A program made the translations under genes and the position numbers. From NCBI GenBank assembly GCA_014843695.1, contig CM026398.1:46210745-46274744 (forward strand): DNA of 64,000 nt, in the 5' to 3' direction. This document shows positions 1 through 13,800 of the stretch, piece by piece. Position 1 is the first letter of the stretch. Each line of letters starts with the position of its first letter. The notes under the pieces were generated by a model. The model saw nothing but the letters and a program-made list of their open reading frames with translations. It was not told the origin of the DNA and did no database searches. The DNA comes from Archivesica marissinica (Eukaryota > Mollusca > Bivalvia > Venerida > Vesicomyidae).

Positions 1-780
1 CAGCGTATTTAATCACTGCCCCCCCCCACTGAACCGCTACTCTACATAATTATAACCCTGAACACGACATAAATATGAACATTTTACTATCCTTAAAGGG
101 GAGAAACGGATGAGAAAACCAATTAATTTACATTGTGTAATATGATAGTATGATAGTTTAAAATCGCGGAAAGAATTTGAATTTATCACCCTGTCAAGGT
201 AAGTTATTATATTGCGATTTTATATTGATAAGAGCATAATCTATGCTAAGATGATCACGTCCGCATAGAGGGGAACATGTAAAGGTAGTAAAGTGATAAT
301 ATTTAAAGCCCCGTATACGCTGACTTAGAATGTGTTACACACAGAGATATTGTAAGGAGCGGATGAGTAGATATTATGCTTCCGTGGTTCAGGCGTCCGC
401 CTACGGAGCGGGAGGTCGAACCTCGTTAGGAGTTCGGGTTCGAACCTCGTCAAGAGTTCGGGTTCGAACCTCGTCTGGGGTAGTTCTGGTATGGCCGGTC
501 GGTGAGTCGTCAGCTAGTTAAATAATTGTTACCGATTACCTAGAGCCTGGCGCCTGGCCTACATTCATTGGAAGTCATGATGGCGTAGTTATAGAGCAAT
601 CGCTTCAGATGCAAAAAGAAACCTAGCTAAAATAAATGTGTATAGACAATAAGCATATGATTCGGGAAATACTGATGTTCATAAAAATGGTGTCTCATAA
701 GCCGGTAATGGTACTTTAATTTATTGTGATCTTATATTTTAAATTTTCAATAATAAGTTATTACAGTAAAAATTAAAATT
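1..780. other. Unassigned upstream sequence
   Basis: AT-rich non-coding DNA with no gene seen. At 405-480 a short unit containing GTTCGGGTTCGAACCTCGT is repeated about three times. It resembles the B-box half of a tRNA or SINE but no complete element is present. Confidence 0.4.
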
Positions 781-1035
781 TGGAAAAATGCCCACAAACG
801 AATCTGCTTTTGTGAAATTACCATTGAATTGTAAATGTTTAACATAATCACCAATAACTCTGTAAATATTTGTTAACTAATGTTAACATAATCACCAATA
901 ACTCTGTACATATTTGTTAACTAATGTTAACATAATCACCAATAACTCTGTACATATTTGTTAACTAATGTTAACATAATCACCAATAACTCTGTACATA
1001 TTTGTTAACTAATGTTAACATAATATAACGTTGCA
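781..1035. repeat. 44-bp minisatellite inside a dispersed repeat
   Basis: About four copies of a 44-bp unit (AACATAATCACCAATAACTC...) lie in a segment whose start (CTGCTTTTGTGAAATTACCA) recurs at 62815-62835. The repeat at the other end of the window lacks the tandem expansion. Confidence 0.7.
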
Positions 1036-1149
1036 TATGCATTATAGTATTATTTTTCCAACTAAAGAGAAAATATCGCATAAAGAGATTTTAAAAGATA
1101 TATCAAATAGAAGATAGTTTTGATTGTTGTTGCTTCTTTAGTAAGCGTG

Positions 1150-1386
1150 TTTAGTTTACACCAATTTATTTTAGCTCGATTGCGAAACAAGTTATTTCAA
1201 CTTATATTAATCACTCTCGAGACCTCATTCCTGATGGAATCCATCGCCACGAGGGAGAGAGAAGAGGCAACGTGGAATTTAAATGCCTTGCCTGAGGGTA
1301 CAATCGTAATGGCTCCAGTGGGGCTCGAACTCCGGACCTTTCGCACCTGAAGCGAACGCGTATCCACTGCGCTATTACGACTTCCT
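1150..1386 (-). mobile_element. SINE family B copy (tRNA-derived head, near full length)
   Basis: Read on the - strand, it has a tRNA-like head with A box (TAGCGCAGTGG), anticodon stem TTCGC/GCGAA and B box GGAGTTCGAGCCC. The body contains CATTTAAATTCCAC and GGCGATGGATTCCATCAGGA. The tail is AAGAACTTGTTTCGCAATCG followed by AGCTAAAATAAA. This is the reference copy for local family B. Confidence 0.8.
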
Positions 1387-1424
1387 AGTAAGAGTGATTG
1401 TAACTTAGCAAATGTAACTACTCA

Positions 1425-1668
1425 CAGACGGATCTGTAGTCCAGTTGTTAACACGCTGGACAGGTTCGATCCCCCGTCTGACCCTAATAAACAAAATGTC
1501 TTTCAAATAGGACTTTAATAAACCGAGGAGACCCTGGAATGGGTCACTGTCTGTATCATTGCACTATCCTCCAAAAATGTGAAATGACTAATCTCTTCAG
1601 GAGGCGTCGCTCATATGGGCAACAGATAGCGACGATAAATAAACGTAAAAAACACACACACACACACA
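1425..1668 (+). mobile_element. SINE family A copy (tRNA-derived head, internal deletions)
   Basis: Local family A has a head with A box AGTCCAGTGGTAACACGCTGG, an anticodon arm CTGGA-CTGGTAA-TCCAG (GGT, Thr-like) and B box GGTTCGATCCC. The body contains GTGCACGTAAAAGAACCAGA, and the tail is GCTCATATGGGCAACCGGTA before GCGACGATAAATAAACG. This copy has lost part of the anticodon arm and ends in a (CA)n stretch. Confidence 0.8.
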
Positions 1669-1759
1669 TATGTAATAAATACTTCGTGATTATCAAACGA
1701 GGACTATATGGTTATTTATATAATAGAAGTTTATCACTTTCAGATTCGTGGCAGGTGAG

Positions 1760-1870
1760 ATGGCTCGCGTGTTGCTTCTCGTTGAACTGGTAACGTACTT
1801 CTCCCTGGCACATACTATAACAATCCTTCCGGGGGTGGAGATCAGTTGCCCGTCCATGTACCATGTACAG
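1760..1870 (+). CDS. Gene A exon 1: start codon and signal peptide
   Basis: The 37 codons begin MARVLLLVELVTYFSLAHT, a typical secretory leader, and continue to ISCPSMYHVQ. The donor is CAG|GTAGGC, phase 0. This ATG was chosen because it gives the leader and runs into the donor in the only frame that fits exon 2. The 5' UTR and promoter were not identified. Confidence 0.75.
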
Positions 1871-4800
1871 GTAGGCTCTTGTAAATAAGTGTGCTGCTGG
1901 TTGTAAGCGACACGTATATATGCATTAAATATAATATAATCTAGTTTGATTTGATATACATGTATATAGAGCAATACAATATTATGAAATCAAGTTGTAT
2001 GTATATTAAGCTTCATATTATGGAAGATACTAATTAAATAATAGTAATACTGAATGCATATAATGAATTAACATGCCTTCATAAATGGGTTTCAAATTGA
2101 CCCATTCTCATGAATTATTCCGCCATGTGCATCCAACGACATAAGAACATACATTTAGCAAGTCTGTGGTACACTGTGATATAATTTATATACACATATA
2201 GGATATGAAGCGGGAAGTAATGCAGATGTTAAATGTATTACACATACTGTTTAATCACATATAATGCTTGGGGTCTGCACAAGTGGTTTCGAGTTAAAAC
2301 AAATTTTTATATTTAAAGCGACATTACATCACAAAAAGCAAATAAAATGCATTTTTCGCGTATGCATGCATTGCTACTACAAATTCTTCTGAATACATTC
2401 GAACACTTAACATTGAACCAATAAACAGTGTTTGTGTGGTCTACACGTGGAGGTAGGATTTCATATAGCGGTCATCCACGCTCCTTAATTGACGTTTCAT
2501 TGTCATTGGAGTCAATACTAAACGTGCAATACTTTCGTTTAGATATAATTTAACTAAGATTAGTTTACAAATAAACATGCATAGGCACGGATGTGGGATA
2601 TAACGGTACATCTGTACACTAAATTGTGTTATTCAGGATACACGCATTGCATTACGCATGAATGTCGACTCTATTTACATTATTTTCTTATGTCAACAAA
2701 CCGCGTATACAGCGTTTGTTTATTAGTTGAAATACTCAGTATTTGGAGCAAAATTATACCATATAATAGGAAATTACATTCTGCAGACATTTGCGTTTTT
2801 AACGATGTAGTGTCGCTTTAAACAAGAAAATGGAATGGGACGGCTGGTTTACCTAACAACACCTTTCCTGGACAGTCTCCAGTGGGTAACCAGTACTTGA
2901 TGTACCAACCTCTGTCATTTTTTCCATATAAATAGACACGGTCTGAGCGGGACTCGAACCCGTGCCCATCAGTGATGATAGGTTACAGTTGTATACAAGT
3001 CAGCGACCTTAACCACCCGACCACCGAGGCCGACACATGTGGTTTGCACAGCTACCAGTAATTTAACCCATTCAACACCAAGTAACTCACATGGACTGGT
3101 CCGCACGATGTAGTTTTGTTTAAAGTCGCCACCGCATAAATGCATTTGGGCGACTGTACTTTCTAAGTTGTTTATGTTGATTTCTCTCTAAGTTGTTTAT
3201 GTTGACGAAGCTGTGAAGGCATCCTCGTTCTTCAGGGTGACAAGTCCTGGTTTCTCTTTCGAATGGGTCCTCTGTAGGGCCACCCTCCTCACTGTTGGTC
3301 ACCCCGCAGCACCATTTATACGGATCTGACAGTTAGACATCTGGTCGTCGATTGTCACTCAAGGGAACGTGGAAGCCATGACCATTGCCGCTCCCTCAGA
3401 TCCGCCGTCTCGTCTATCCGCCGGAGAAGTAGACGAAATATCGAAAGCTCGAAAACGCCAGCGAAGAAAGAGTGTGGCAACCTGGGAGTAAAAACACTCT
3501 AGAAGAGGCGGTGGATCTGTCCTGATGTGCCATAGCCATGGCCACACGTTAGATCCTATTCGCAAGATCGACGACCAGAAGATCCCAGAATCCTACGCTG
3601 CTGCTGCGGAATGTGCACCGGAGGAGATCGACTCACATGGACTGGTCCATGATATTCATAAACCAATAAATTAATCAGAAAATCACATTTGGACAAGTTC
3701 ATTTATCAAAATGGGTAATTATGTCTAAAAATAGTCATATCACTGGCAAAAAGTGCAGATCCTGATGAGACGGCTCGTTACGAGCCGGCTCATCTGGATC
3801 TACACTTTTTGTAAGCCTATTTAGAGGTATGTGGTGTTGAAAGGGTTAAGCGCCTCGGTCACTAAGTGTTAAATGCGTAATATGCGCGGACGGCAGTGGT
3901 TTTATAAATTTGCAATGGAAAAGCAATCATAATGTTTGTATGTATACACATTTTCTAATGGATTGTGGGATCTCTTATTACAATATGATCTGTCTCATAA
4001 GTCAGCAACAAATTGCCGAGCGTTTCAGCAGCGGTGATACTGTAACAATTAACGAACACGCTGTGGCTGTATGTATGGGTATGTAAGTGCTCCATCACAT
4101 ATAGTAGTTGGATTATGTTTCTATTTTTCAGACTCCTGATGGGAGATCTATTACAATGGAGATGAGAGAGAAACCAGGTAGGTCTATCTTGAATGCTTAA
4201 AATACGATCAACTATCTGGGCCTATTTAAACTGCTCAAACTACTTGACATCTCATACCGCAGGGATGCTTTTGTTCGCCCCGTTTCATGTTATGAATCTG
4301 TGTGTGTGCTACGTTTATTTATCGTCGCTACCGGTTGCCCATGTGAGCGACGCCTCCTGAAGAGATTGGTCATTTTATATATTTGGAGGATAGTGCAATG
4401 ATACAGAGAGAGACCCATTCCAGAGTATCCTCTGGTTCTTTTGCGTGCACGGTGTAAAGCACCGACACGAGACCTCGGTTTAACGTTCCATCTGAAAGAC
4501 TGTTAATTTTCTTAGGGTCAGACGGGGGATCGAACCTGCGATCCCTGGATTACCAGTCCAGCGTGTTACCACTAGACTACAGATCTATATCTTGGTAGAC
4601 GCTTGATTGAGTCACATGAACAGGAGTGTACATCATCAACAACAACACAAGATGTTTTGGCGAACTTATTTCAAAATTGAAAAGTAAAACGTGTTGTCGC
4701 AGTACAGGATATTTGTCTTTTTCAGATTGCATCAAAACGCTGAGAAGATACAGTAAAAAAGCAGTAGAAAATAAAATGAAGCCCTATGTGACAGTGTCCT

Positions 4801-7800
4801 ACACACTTGAACAATATAGAGCAAACATAAGCTGGGAATTCACACCGAGAGGTAGGTGCACAAGTGGTTGGGTTCAAAACCAAGTGGATCATAATTACGT
4901 TTCATTAAGGACACTAATTACTCTGATAGTGACGGGATGTCATTTTTAAATATGCTTGGATACGGGCTACCATTTTTATATGTATAGCGTCAAGCCTATG
5001 ATTTACCAAGATGTTCTTTAACAAAATAAAAAATAGGGGTTGACCCCGCAACCACTTCTCCAGACCCACACACACCTGTGGGTAGGTTAGCCTGAATACA
5101 TACACATACATTGTACATCATTACGATTTCGGTCAGGCCGATGCATGGCCAGAGCGCTACTGTGAGAGCTGTTTGTTCATTCTCAATTAGCCTGGTTATA
5201 TTGATAACGGTTTCAATTTTGACAGCAAACAGAAACTAATTTGAAAACTAAACCGAAACTATTTCTTATTATGGACGTTCCACTGACATTAGTGGTTGTG
5301 TATTGTAGTGAAATGAGGCTCCCTACAGGGGCAGTTAAAATGAGGGGGGAAAATGAAAACAAATATTCCACGCTGGACTGGTAATCCAGGGATCGCAGTT
5401 TCGATCCCCCGTCTGACCCTAATAAAATTAACAGTATTTCAGATGGGACGTTAAACCGAGATCTCGTGTCGGTGCTTTACACCGTGCACGTAAAAGAAAC
5501 AGAGGAGATTCTGGAATGGGTCTCTGTCTGTATCATGCACTATCCTCCAAAATCTAAAATAACTTATCTCTTCAGGAGGCGTCGCTCATATGGGCAACCG
5601 GTAGCGACGATAAATAAACGTAAAAAAACAAACAAAAAACCAATATTATATTAGCCAAAATCATGGGAAATCATAAAAGAAAAAGAAGATTTGTGTTTAT
5701 TCGTGTAAGATTGGATTTTATTTCATCTCGTGGTCATTGAAATATGTATTTCCACGAGTGACGTTACTTACAGCAATACATATCCTCTATATCTCTGTAT
5801 TAGCATAATGAACCTGTCCATACCATGCAATAACGATGTTAACTGTTGCCATGCATGAACTCGGCAAGAAAATAAAGCTATGTTGTCGAAACTAGCGTGT
5901 CAATTACAATATTCAGTAGGTCGCTTAATAGCTAGTCAATAATTCAGAACTTGTTTAATAAAAGTTTACATGAAATGAAATCTCTGTCACAAATTGTCTA
6001 TTTGCAAGATTAGCAAGAAATTAACAATTTTAGACACCACAGCCATCTATGCTCTTCTGAAAATGTATCCATGACTTTCCATTGTACTTTGTTTACGTAT
6101 TGTTTGCTAAAAATATGTTATCATATTTAATAAAATAAATATATTGAATTGAATTGAATTTGTGGACACTTATCTTATGCTTCTGATTCTACTGCATGTA
6201 TACTGCCCAACAATTAATTTCTGATTTAGTTTAATCATATTTTATTGCATTCGTATATATACGATGTACAATACAAGACAAATGAACAAATGATACAAGT
6301 ACGCATAATATACGATTCGTGGCGTTATTTGTACAAGGATTGTCTATATATGTTGAAGCAAATGGGTTGGGCTAGCCTGGGTTCCAGTCTATCGATTTTT
6401 CACTTTTTAACTTCTGGCAAAATGATATGATCAGAAACTCAATACGGCCCAATTAATAGTCTCGGTGTTAAAATATATTTATTTGACTGACCAGGGGAAA
6501 TATATCGACGCCTGGTCCCAGGGTAGGGTTGGGCCACAAGTTTTAACAACACTAGTTACGGCCCTCCCCAATTTCTGATTATGACTTGCTGGTCAATTTC
6601 GTTGTTTTAGACACACTCACAATGTAGCCAAACAAGACAGAAGCAGTGTGGCATTACTTCAACTTCGCTTCAGGTGCGAAAGGTCCGGAGGTCGAGCCTC
6701 GCTTGAGCATTTACGATTGTGCCCTTAGGCAAGGTATTTAAATTCCACATGCCTCTTCTCTCTCCCTCGTGGCGATGGGGTCCATCAGAAATGAGGTCTG
6801 GAGAGTGATTAATATAAGTTATAAGAACTTGTTTCGCAATCGAGCTAAACTTAATTTGTATAAACTAATTTGGGTGTAACCACATAAATGGTGGTGCCTC
6901 TATCTGATGGGTGGGCATCTGGATGCCATGACATGTGTTGTTTGCATGCCTTGCTTATAATACATTGTTTTATGGTTTTCAGGTAGACAGCTACCCAAGA
7001 GGTTTTTGCTCTACTTGTCATTCTATGACATAGAGGACTCTAATGCACCACGGTACCTCGATAGCACGTGCATACAACTATTTGTCAGGAACAGAGACGT
7101 ACAAAACAAGGTAACTATTTGTCTGTCTGACTACACTCATAATTACTAATAGGTTTAGTTTATAACAACATTATGTTAGCTTGATTGCGAAACAAGGTTA
7201 GCACAACAATATGTGTGTTTTACGTTTATTTATCGTCGTTACCAGTTGCCCATATGAGCGACGCCTCCTGAAGAGATTAATCATTTTAGATTTTTGGAGG
7301 ATAGTGCAATGATACAGACAGAGACCCATTCCAGAGTCTAGTACAATTTAAAACTAATCGATATCGACCTCATTCCTGAAGGAGAGAGAAAGGGGAATGC
7401 GGCTGTATCTGAATGTTTAAAACTGTCTCTTAACCCTGCCAATAACGACTAAACTCGTTTTTGCAACCAGCAAAGAGCCATTCCAGACGGCACAGAACGT
7501 GTCGTCTGATCAGGCTCTATACTGTTTGCTATTCGGATAGTGGAGCTAAAACATTTGGCTGAAAAGCAAACAACATAGATCCTGATCAGATGTAGCTGAT
7601 CGTGTTCTATGTCGTTTGCACCGTGCACTTTATTCGGCAGGTTAAGGGTTAAATGTATCTTAGTGTCAAATTAGCATTACGACTTAAGATAACTATGATT
7701 TTAATTTCTAGGCTGTCATACAGTTCTACTTTGACTGCCTGCCTTTATTGAATGAACCCAACATTGGCATTGTAGCTCAGTGGTGGAGCTATTCAAGGGG

Positions 7801-10800
7801 ACCAAGTCGCCTCTGTAGGACCAAGCGTTCCCTCACAGATGATGATGGACCATGTAGCCCTGGAATACAGTGCTCACAAGAATACAGTTTTCCAATCTCA
7901 AAAAGTTAGCCAATTACTGTTTTTCTATGATTTATTACTGTCATACACTGCATTAAGGCCTACTTATGATTTAGTATTATTCATTAAAATATCTAGATCC
8001 AGATTTAAAAAAAAAAAAGTTTTTATAAAGTTGAAGAAATTTCAAACTCCTGTGGTAACTTACCTGGATGCTCCATATTCACATACATGTAGGTATTCCA
8101 TTTGATATAATTGAGTGTGAAATAGTTCTGCTGTCTTTTTTCAGATGCACATACATACCGACAGTGTGCATGCTACATTAAACACCATGGCAACCCGAAA
8201 CTGGACTGGAAATATGACAGTGTGTCAAACACATTCCGTATTAATCTGACAAATTTGCCACCATATCTGGACAGTGCCGAGGTGGAGATTGTAGATGCAG
8301 AGAATGAGACCCAATTTGATAGCAAATATATTGTAAGCATACGTGTGTCTTTAGAAAGTATACATATTTCGCTTCTCAGCAATGCAACTCGGGTTGGATC
8401 CTCGGACCGGGAAGTATGTTTACCACTCGGCCACACAAACAATTAATGCAGAAATAAGGGGCACTCGCATTGAATGCGGTCTGTCTTATCGATGCATTCA
8501 TGTATATATATATATATAGGATGTCCGGTTAGCGCGCTCGCTTCTCACCAATGCAACCCGGGTTCGATCCTCGGATCGGGAAGTATTTTATATGGTACGC
8601 CGGTGGTCGCCAGATCGTACATGTGGGTTGTCTCCGGGTACTCCGGTGTCCCCCCACATGAAAGACCACATTAATAAATTTTACGCTTTACACAATTCTA
8701 ATGAAATACCACGATATCTTGGCCTGTTATTTTCACTGGTAACATGCAAAAAGTTAATAGGTTCAACAAGTTTGGTCATTTCAAAAAAAGCATTTCTTTT
8801 AACAATTGTTTACATATTTACTTGTTTTACATATTTGATTGTTTTGAACAACTCTCACTAATCTACGATGCTTAAAATATGAGACTTGGCACACGGATCA
8901 CTATAGTGTATAGGATGGGAAATAATGTGCACAACGGTCACTATGGTGTATAGGATGGGATATACTGTGCACAACGGTCACTATGGTGTATAGGATGGGA
9001 TATACTGTGCACAACGGTCACTATGGTGTATAGGATGGGAGATACTGTGCACAACGGTCACTATGGTGTATATGATGGGAGATACTGTGCACAACGGTCA
9101 CTATGGTGTATAGGATGGGAGATACTGTGCACAACGGATCACTATGGTGTATAGGATGGGAGATACTGTGCACAACGGTTACTATGGTGTATAGGATGGG
9201 AGATACTTGGCATAACGGATCACTATGGTGTATAGGATGGGAGATACTGTGCACAACGGTCACTATGGTGTATAGGATGGGAGATACTTGGCATAACGGT
9301 CACTATGGTGTATAGGATGGGAGATACTGTGCACAACGGTCACTATGGTGTATAGGATGGGAGATACTGTGCACAACGGTCACAATGGTGTATAGGATGG
9401 GAGATACTGTGCACAACGGTTACTATGGTGTATATGATGGGAGATACTGTGCACAACGGTCACTATGGTGTATAGGGTGGGAGATACTGTGCACAACGGT
9501 CACTATGGTGTATAGGATGGGAGATACTGTGCACAACGGTCACTATGGTATATAGGATGGGAGATACTTGGCATAACGGTCACTATGGTGTATAGGGTGG
9601 GAGATACTGTGCACAACGGTCACTATGGTGTATATGATGGGAGATACTGTGCACAACGGTCACTATGGTGTATAGGATGGGAGATACTGTGCACACGGAT
9701 CACTATAGTGTATATAATGGGAGATACTTGGCATAGCGGTCACTATGGTGTATATGATGGGAGATACTGTGCACAACGGTCACTATGGTGTATAGGATGG
9801 GAGATACTGTGCACAACGGTCACTATGGTGTATAGGATGGGAGATACTGTGCACAACGGTCACTATGGTGTATAGGATGGGAGATACTGTGCACAACGGT
9901 CACTATAGTGTATAGGATGGGAGATACTGTGCACAACGGTCACTACGGTGTATAGAATGGGAGCTACTGTGCACAACGGTCACTATGGTGTATATGATGG
10001 GAGATACTGTGCACAACGGTCACTATGGTGTATAGGATGGGAGATACTGTGCACAACGGTCACTATGGTGTATATGATGGGAGATACTGTGCACAACGGT
10101 CACTATGGTGTATAGGATGGGAGATACTGTGCACACGGATCACTATAGTGTATATAATGGGAGATACTTGGCATAGCGGTCACTATGGTGTATATGATGG
10201 GAGATACTGTGCACAAGGGTAAATATGGTGTATAGGATGGGAGCTACTGTGCACAACGGTAACTATGGTGTATAGGATGGGAGATACTGTGCACAACGGT
10301 CACTATGGTGTATAGGATGGGAGATACTGTGCACAACGGTCACTATAGTGTATAGGATGGGAGATACTGTGCACAACGGTCACTACGGTGTATAGAATGG
10401 GAGATACTGTGCACAACGGTCACTATGGTGTATATGATGGGAGATACTGTGCACAACGGTCACTATGGTGTATAGGATGGGAGATACTGTGCACAACGGT
10501 CACTATGGTGTATAGGATGGGAGATACTGTGCACAACGGTCACTATGGTGTATAGGATGGGAGATACTGTGCACAACGGTCACTATGGTGTATAGGATGG
10601 GAGATACTGTGCACAACGGTCACTATGGTGTATAGGATGGGAGATACTGTGCACAACGGTCACAATGGTGTATAGGATGGGAGATACTGTGCACAACGGT
10701 TACTATGGTGTATATGATGGGAGATACTGTGCACAACGGTCACTATGGTGTATAGGGTGGGAGATACTGTGCACAACGGTCACTATGGTGTATAGGATGG

Positions 10801-13800
10801 GAGATACTGTGCACAGCGGTCACTATGGTATATAGGATGGGAGATACTTGGCATAACGGTCACTATGGTGTATAGGGTGGGAGATACTGTGCACAACGGT
10901 CACTATGGTGTATATGATGGGAGATACTGTGCACAACGGTCACTATGGTGTATAGGATGGGAGATACTGTGCACACGGATCACTATAGTGTATATAATGG
11001 GAGATACTTGGCATAGCGGTCACTATGGTGTATATGATGGGAGATACTGTGCACAACGGTCACTATGGTGTATAGGATGGGAGATACTGTGCACAACGGT
11101 CACTATGGTGTATAGGATGGGAGATACTGTGCACAACGGTCACTATGGTGTATAGGATGGGAGATACTGTGCACAACGGTCACTATAGTGTATAGGATGG
11201 GAGTTACTGTGCACAACGGTCACTACGGTGTATAGAATGGGAGCTACTGTGCACGACGGTCACTATGGTGTATATGATGGGAGATACTGTGCACAACGGT
11301 CACTATGGTGTATAGGATGGGAGATACTGTGCACAACGGTCACTATGGTGTATATGATGGGAGATACTGTGCACAACGGTCACTATGGTGTATAGGATGG
11401 GAGATACTGTGCACACGGATCACTATAGTGTATATAATGGGAGATACTTGGCATAGCGGTCACTATGGTGTATATGATGGGAGATACTGTGCACAACGGT
11501 CAATATGGTGTATAGGATGGGAGCTACTGTGCACAACGGTAACTATGGTGTATAGGATGGGAGATACTGTGCACAACGGTCACTATGGTGTATAGGATGG
11601 GAGATACTGTGCACAACGGTCACTATAGTGTATAGGATGGGAGATACTGTGCACAACGGTCACTACGGTGTATAGAATGGGAGATACTGTGCACAACGGT
11701 CACTATGGTGTATATGATGGGAGATACTGTGCACAACGGTCACTATGGTGTATAGGATGGGAGATACTGTGCACAACGGTCACTATGGTGTATAGGATGG
11801 GAGATACTGTGCACAACGGTCACTATGGTGTATAGGATGGGAGATACTGTGCACAACGATCACTATGGTGTATAGGATGGGAGATACTGTGCACAACGGT
11901 CACTATGGTGTATAGGATGGGAGATACTGTGCACAGCGGTCACGTTTTCTATGTCCTCTAGTATACCTATACACACCTATCCGAAGTGTGCGTTTTCTAT
12001 GTACTCTAGTATACCTATACACACTTATCCGAAGTGTGCGTTTTCTATGTCCTCTAGTATACATGTACACACCTATCCGAAGTGTGCGTTGTCTATGTCC
12101 TCTAGTATATATGTACACACTTATCCGAAGTGTGCGTTGTCTATGTCCTCTAGTATATATGTACACACTTATCCGAAGTGTGCGTTTTCTATGTCCTCTA
12201 GTATGCCTATACACACCTATCCGAAGTGTGCGTTTTCTATGTCCTCTAGTATGCCTATACACACCTATCCGAAGTGTGCGTTTTCTATGTCCTCTAGTAT
12301 ATATGTACACACTTATCCGAAGTGTGCGTTGTCTATGTCCTCTAGTATACCTATACACACTTATCCGAAGTGTGCATCCTCTAGTATACATGTACATGTA
12401 AATCTCATTGAAGCTGCTTGATTTAAAGCTGACATCCAAACTCATAAACTAAGGTAACAATGATTGGGAGATATTTCAACGCCCCATTACATATCCATAA
12501 TGCCTGTACATTCAGTTGACAGGCGGATCTGTACTCCAGTGGTAACACGTTGAACTGGTAATCCAGGAATCGCAGGTTCGATCCCCCGTCGGACCCTAAT
12601 AAAATTAACAGTCTTTCAGACGGGACATTAAACCGAGGTCTCGTGTCGGTGTTGTACACCGTGTACGTAAAAGAACCAGAGGAGACGCTGGAATGCATCT
12701 CTGTCTGTATCATTGCACTATCCTCCAAAAATCTAAAATGACTAATCTCTCCAGGAGGCGTCGCTCATATGGGCAACCGATAGCGACGATAAATAAACGT
12801 AAAACACACACACAATCATTGCCAGTGTATTATGGGAATTACTGGGATCCCCGAGCAGGGGTCGGATTAGTGTCAATGCATCACGTATACCACTCGGCCA
12901 CAAAAACACCATTACTGCATTGAATATGGTCTGTCTTATAGATGCATTCATGTATATATGTATCTGATATTATATATTTTTATATAGCAATAAGCCATTT
13001 TTGGTCCATGAACAAAGCATCAATACAAAACATTACAAAGTGAAACATGTATGGTAATATGGTAACGGACACTAATCAAAACAAAGCATCAATACAAAAC
13101 ATTACAAAGTGAAACATGTATGGTAATATGGTGACGGGCACTAATCTCAACGACCAATTATGAGAGAGACATACAGTCTTATAAACAAACCATTACAAAG
13201 CGAAACATGTATGGTAATATGGTGACGGACACTAATCTCAACGACCAATTATGAGAGAGACATACAGTCTTATAAACAAAAACAACGCACAACAAAAACA
13301 AAACAAACAAACAACTAAGTATTAATCATTGAACACAATATAAACTATTAAGTAGATCTGTTTAGATATGGACAAATGATCTGCGACGTTCAAATTCTTT
13401 AAAAACGTATAAAGATAATTTCCGAACTGTTTTTTCATTTTCTAATCTATATCTGGTTTATTACCAACTACCGTAATGACACCAATTCATGTGTTTTGGT
13501 GTATATATTATACAGTCTGGACAAGAAATACAAGATGGAAGTGTGAGCCTCAACTCGCTGGTGTTCTACCACGGAGACTTCTCAGTATATGTATGTGTAA
13601 CACTAAAAGTATGTAGTCTTAACTTTACTAATTTGTAACACATTTAACCCATTTCAGTCTGGATACATTTAAAGGCTTTTGCAAACACGCTGCGGCTGAT
13701 CTGGATCTATGTTGTTTGCTACATAGCCACGTGTCTTAGCAAGATTATCTGAATAGCAAACAGCATAGAGCCTGATCAGACGGCAGGTTTCGGGCGGTTG

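Noticed and set aside
3752..3815. Hammerhead-ribozyme-like CTGATGAG motif in the MITE hairpin
   Set aside because: The GAAA core partner and the correct three-stem layout are absent. It is a simple hairpin.
7882..7890. Alternative donor for gene A exon 5 after 7886
   Set aside because: It keeps the frame, but GTTTTC is a poorer donor than GTTAGC after 7904. It is left as the second choice.
8888..12400. CRISPR-like array
   Set aside because: Units are contiguous, without unique spacers, in a eukaryotic context.
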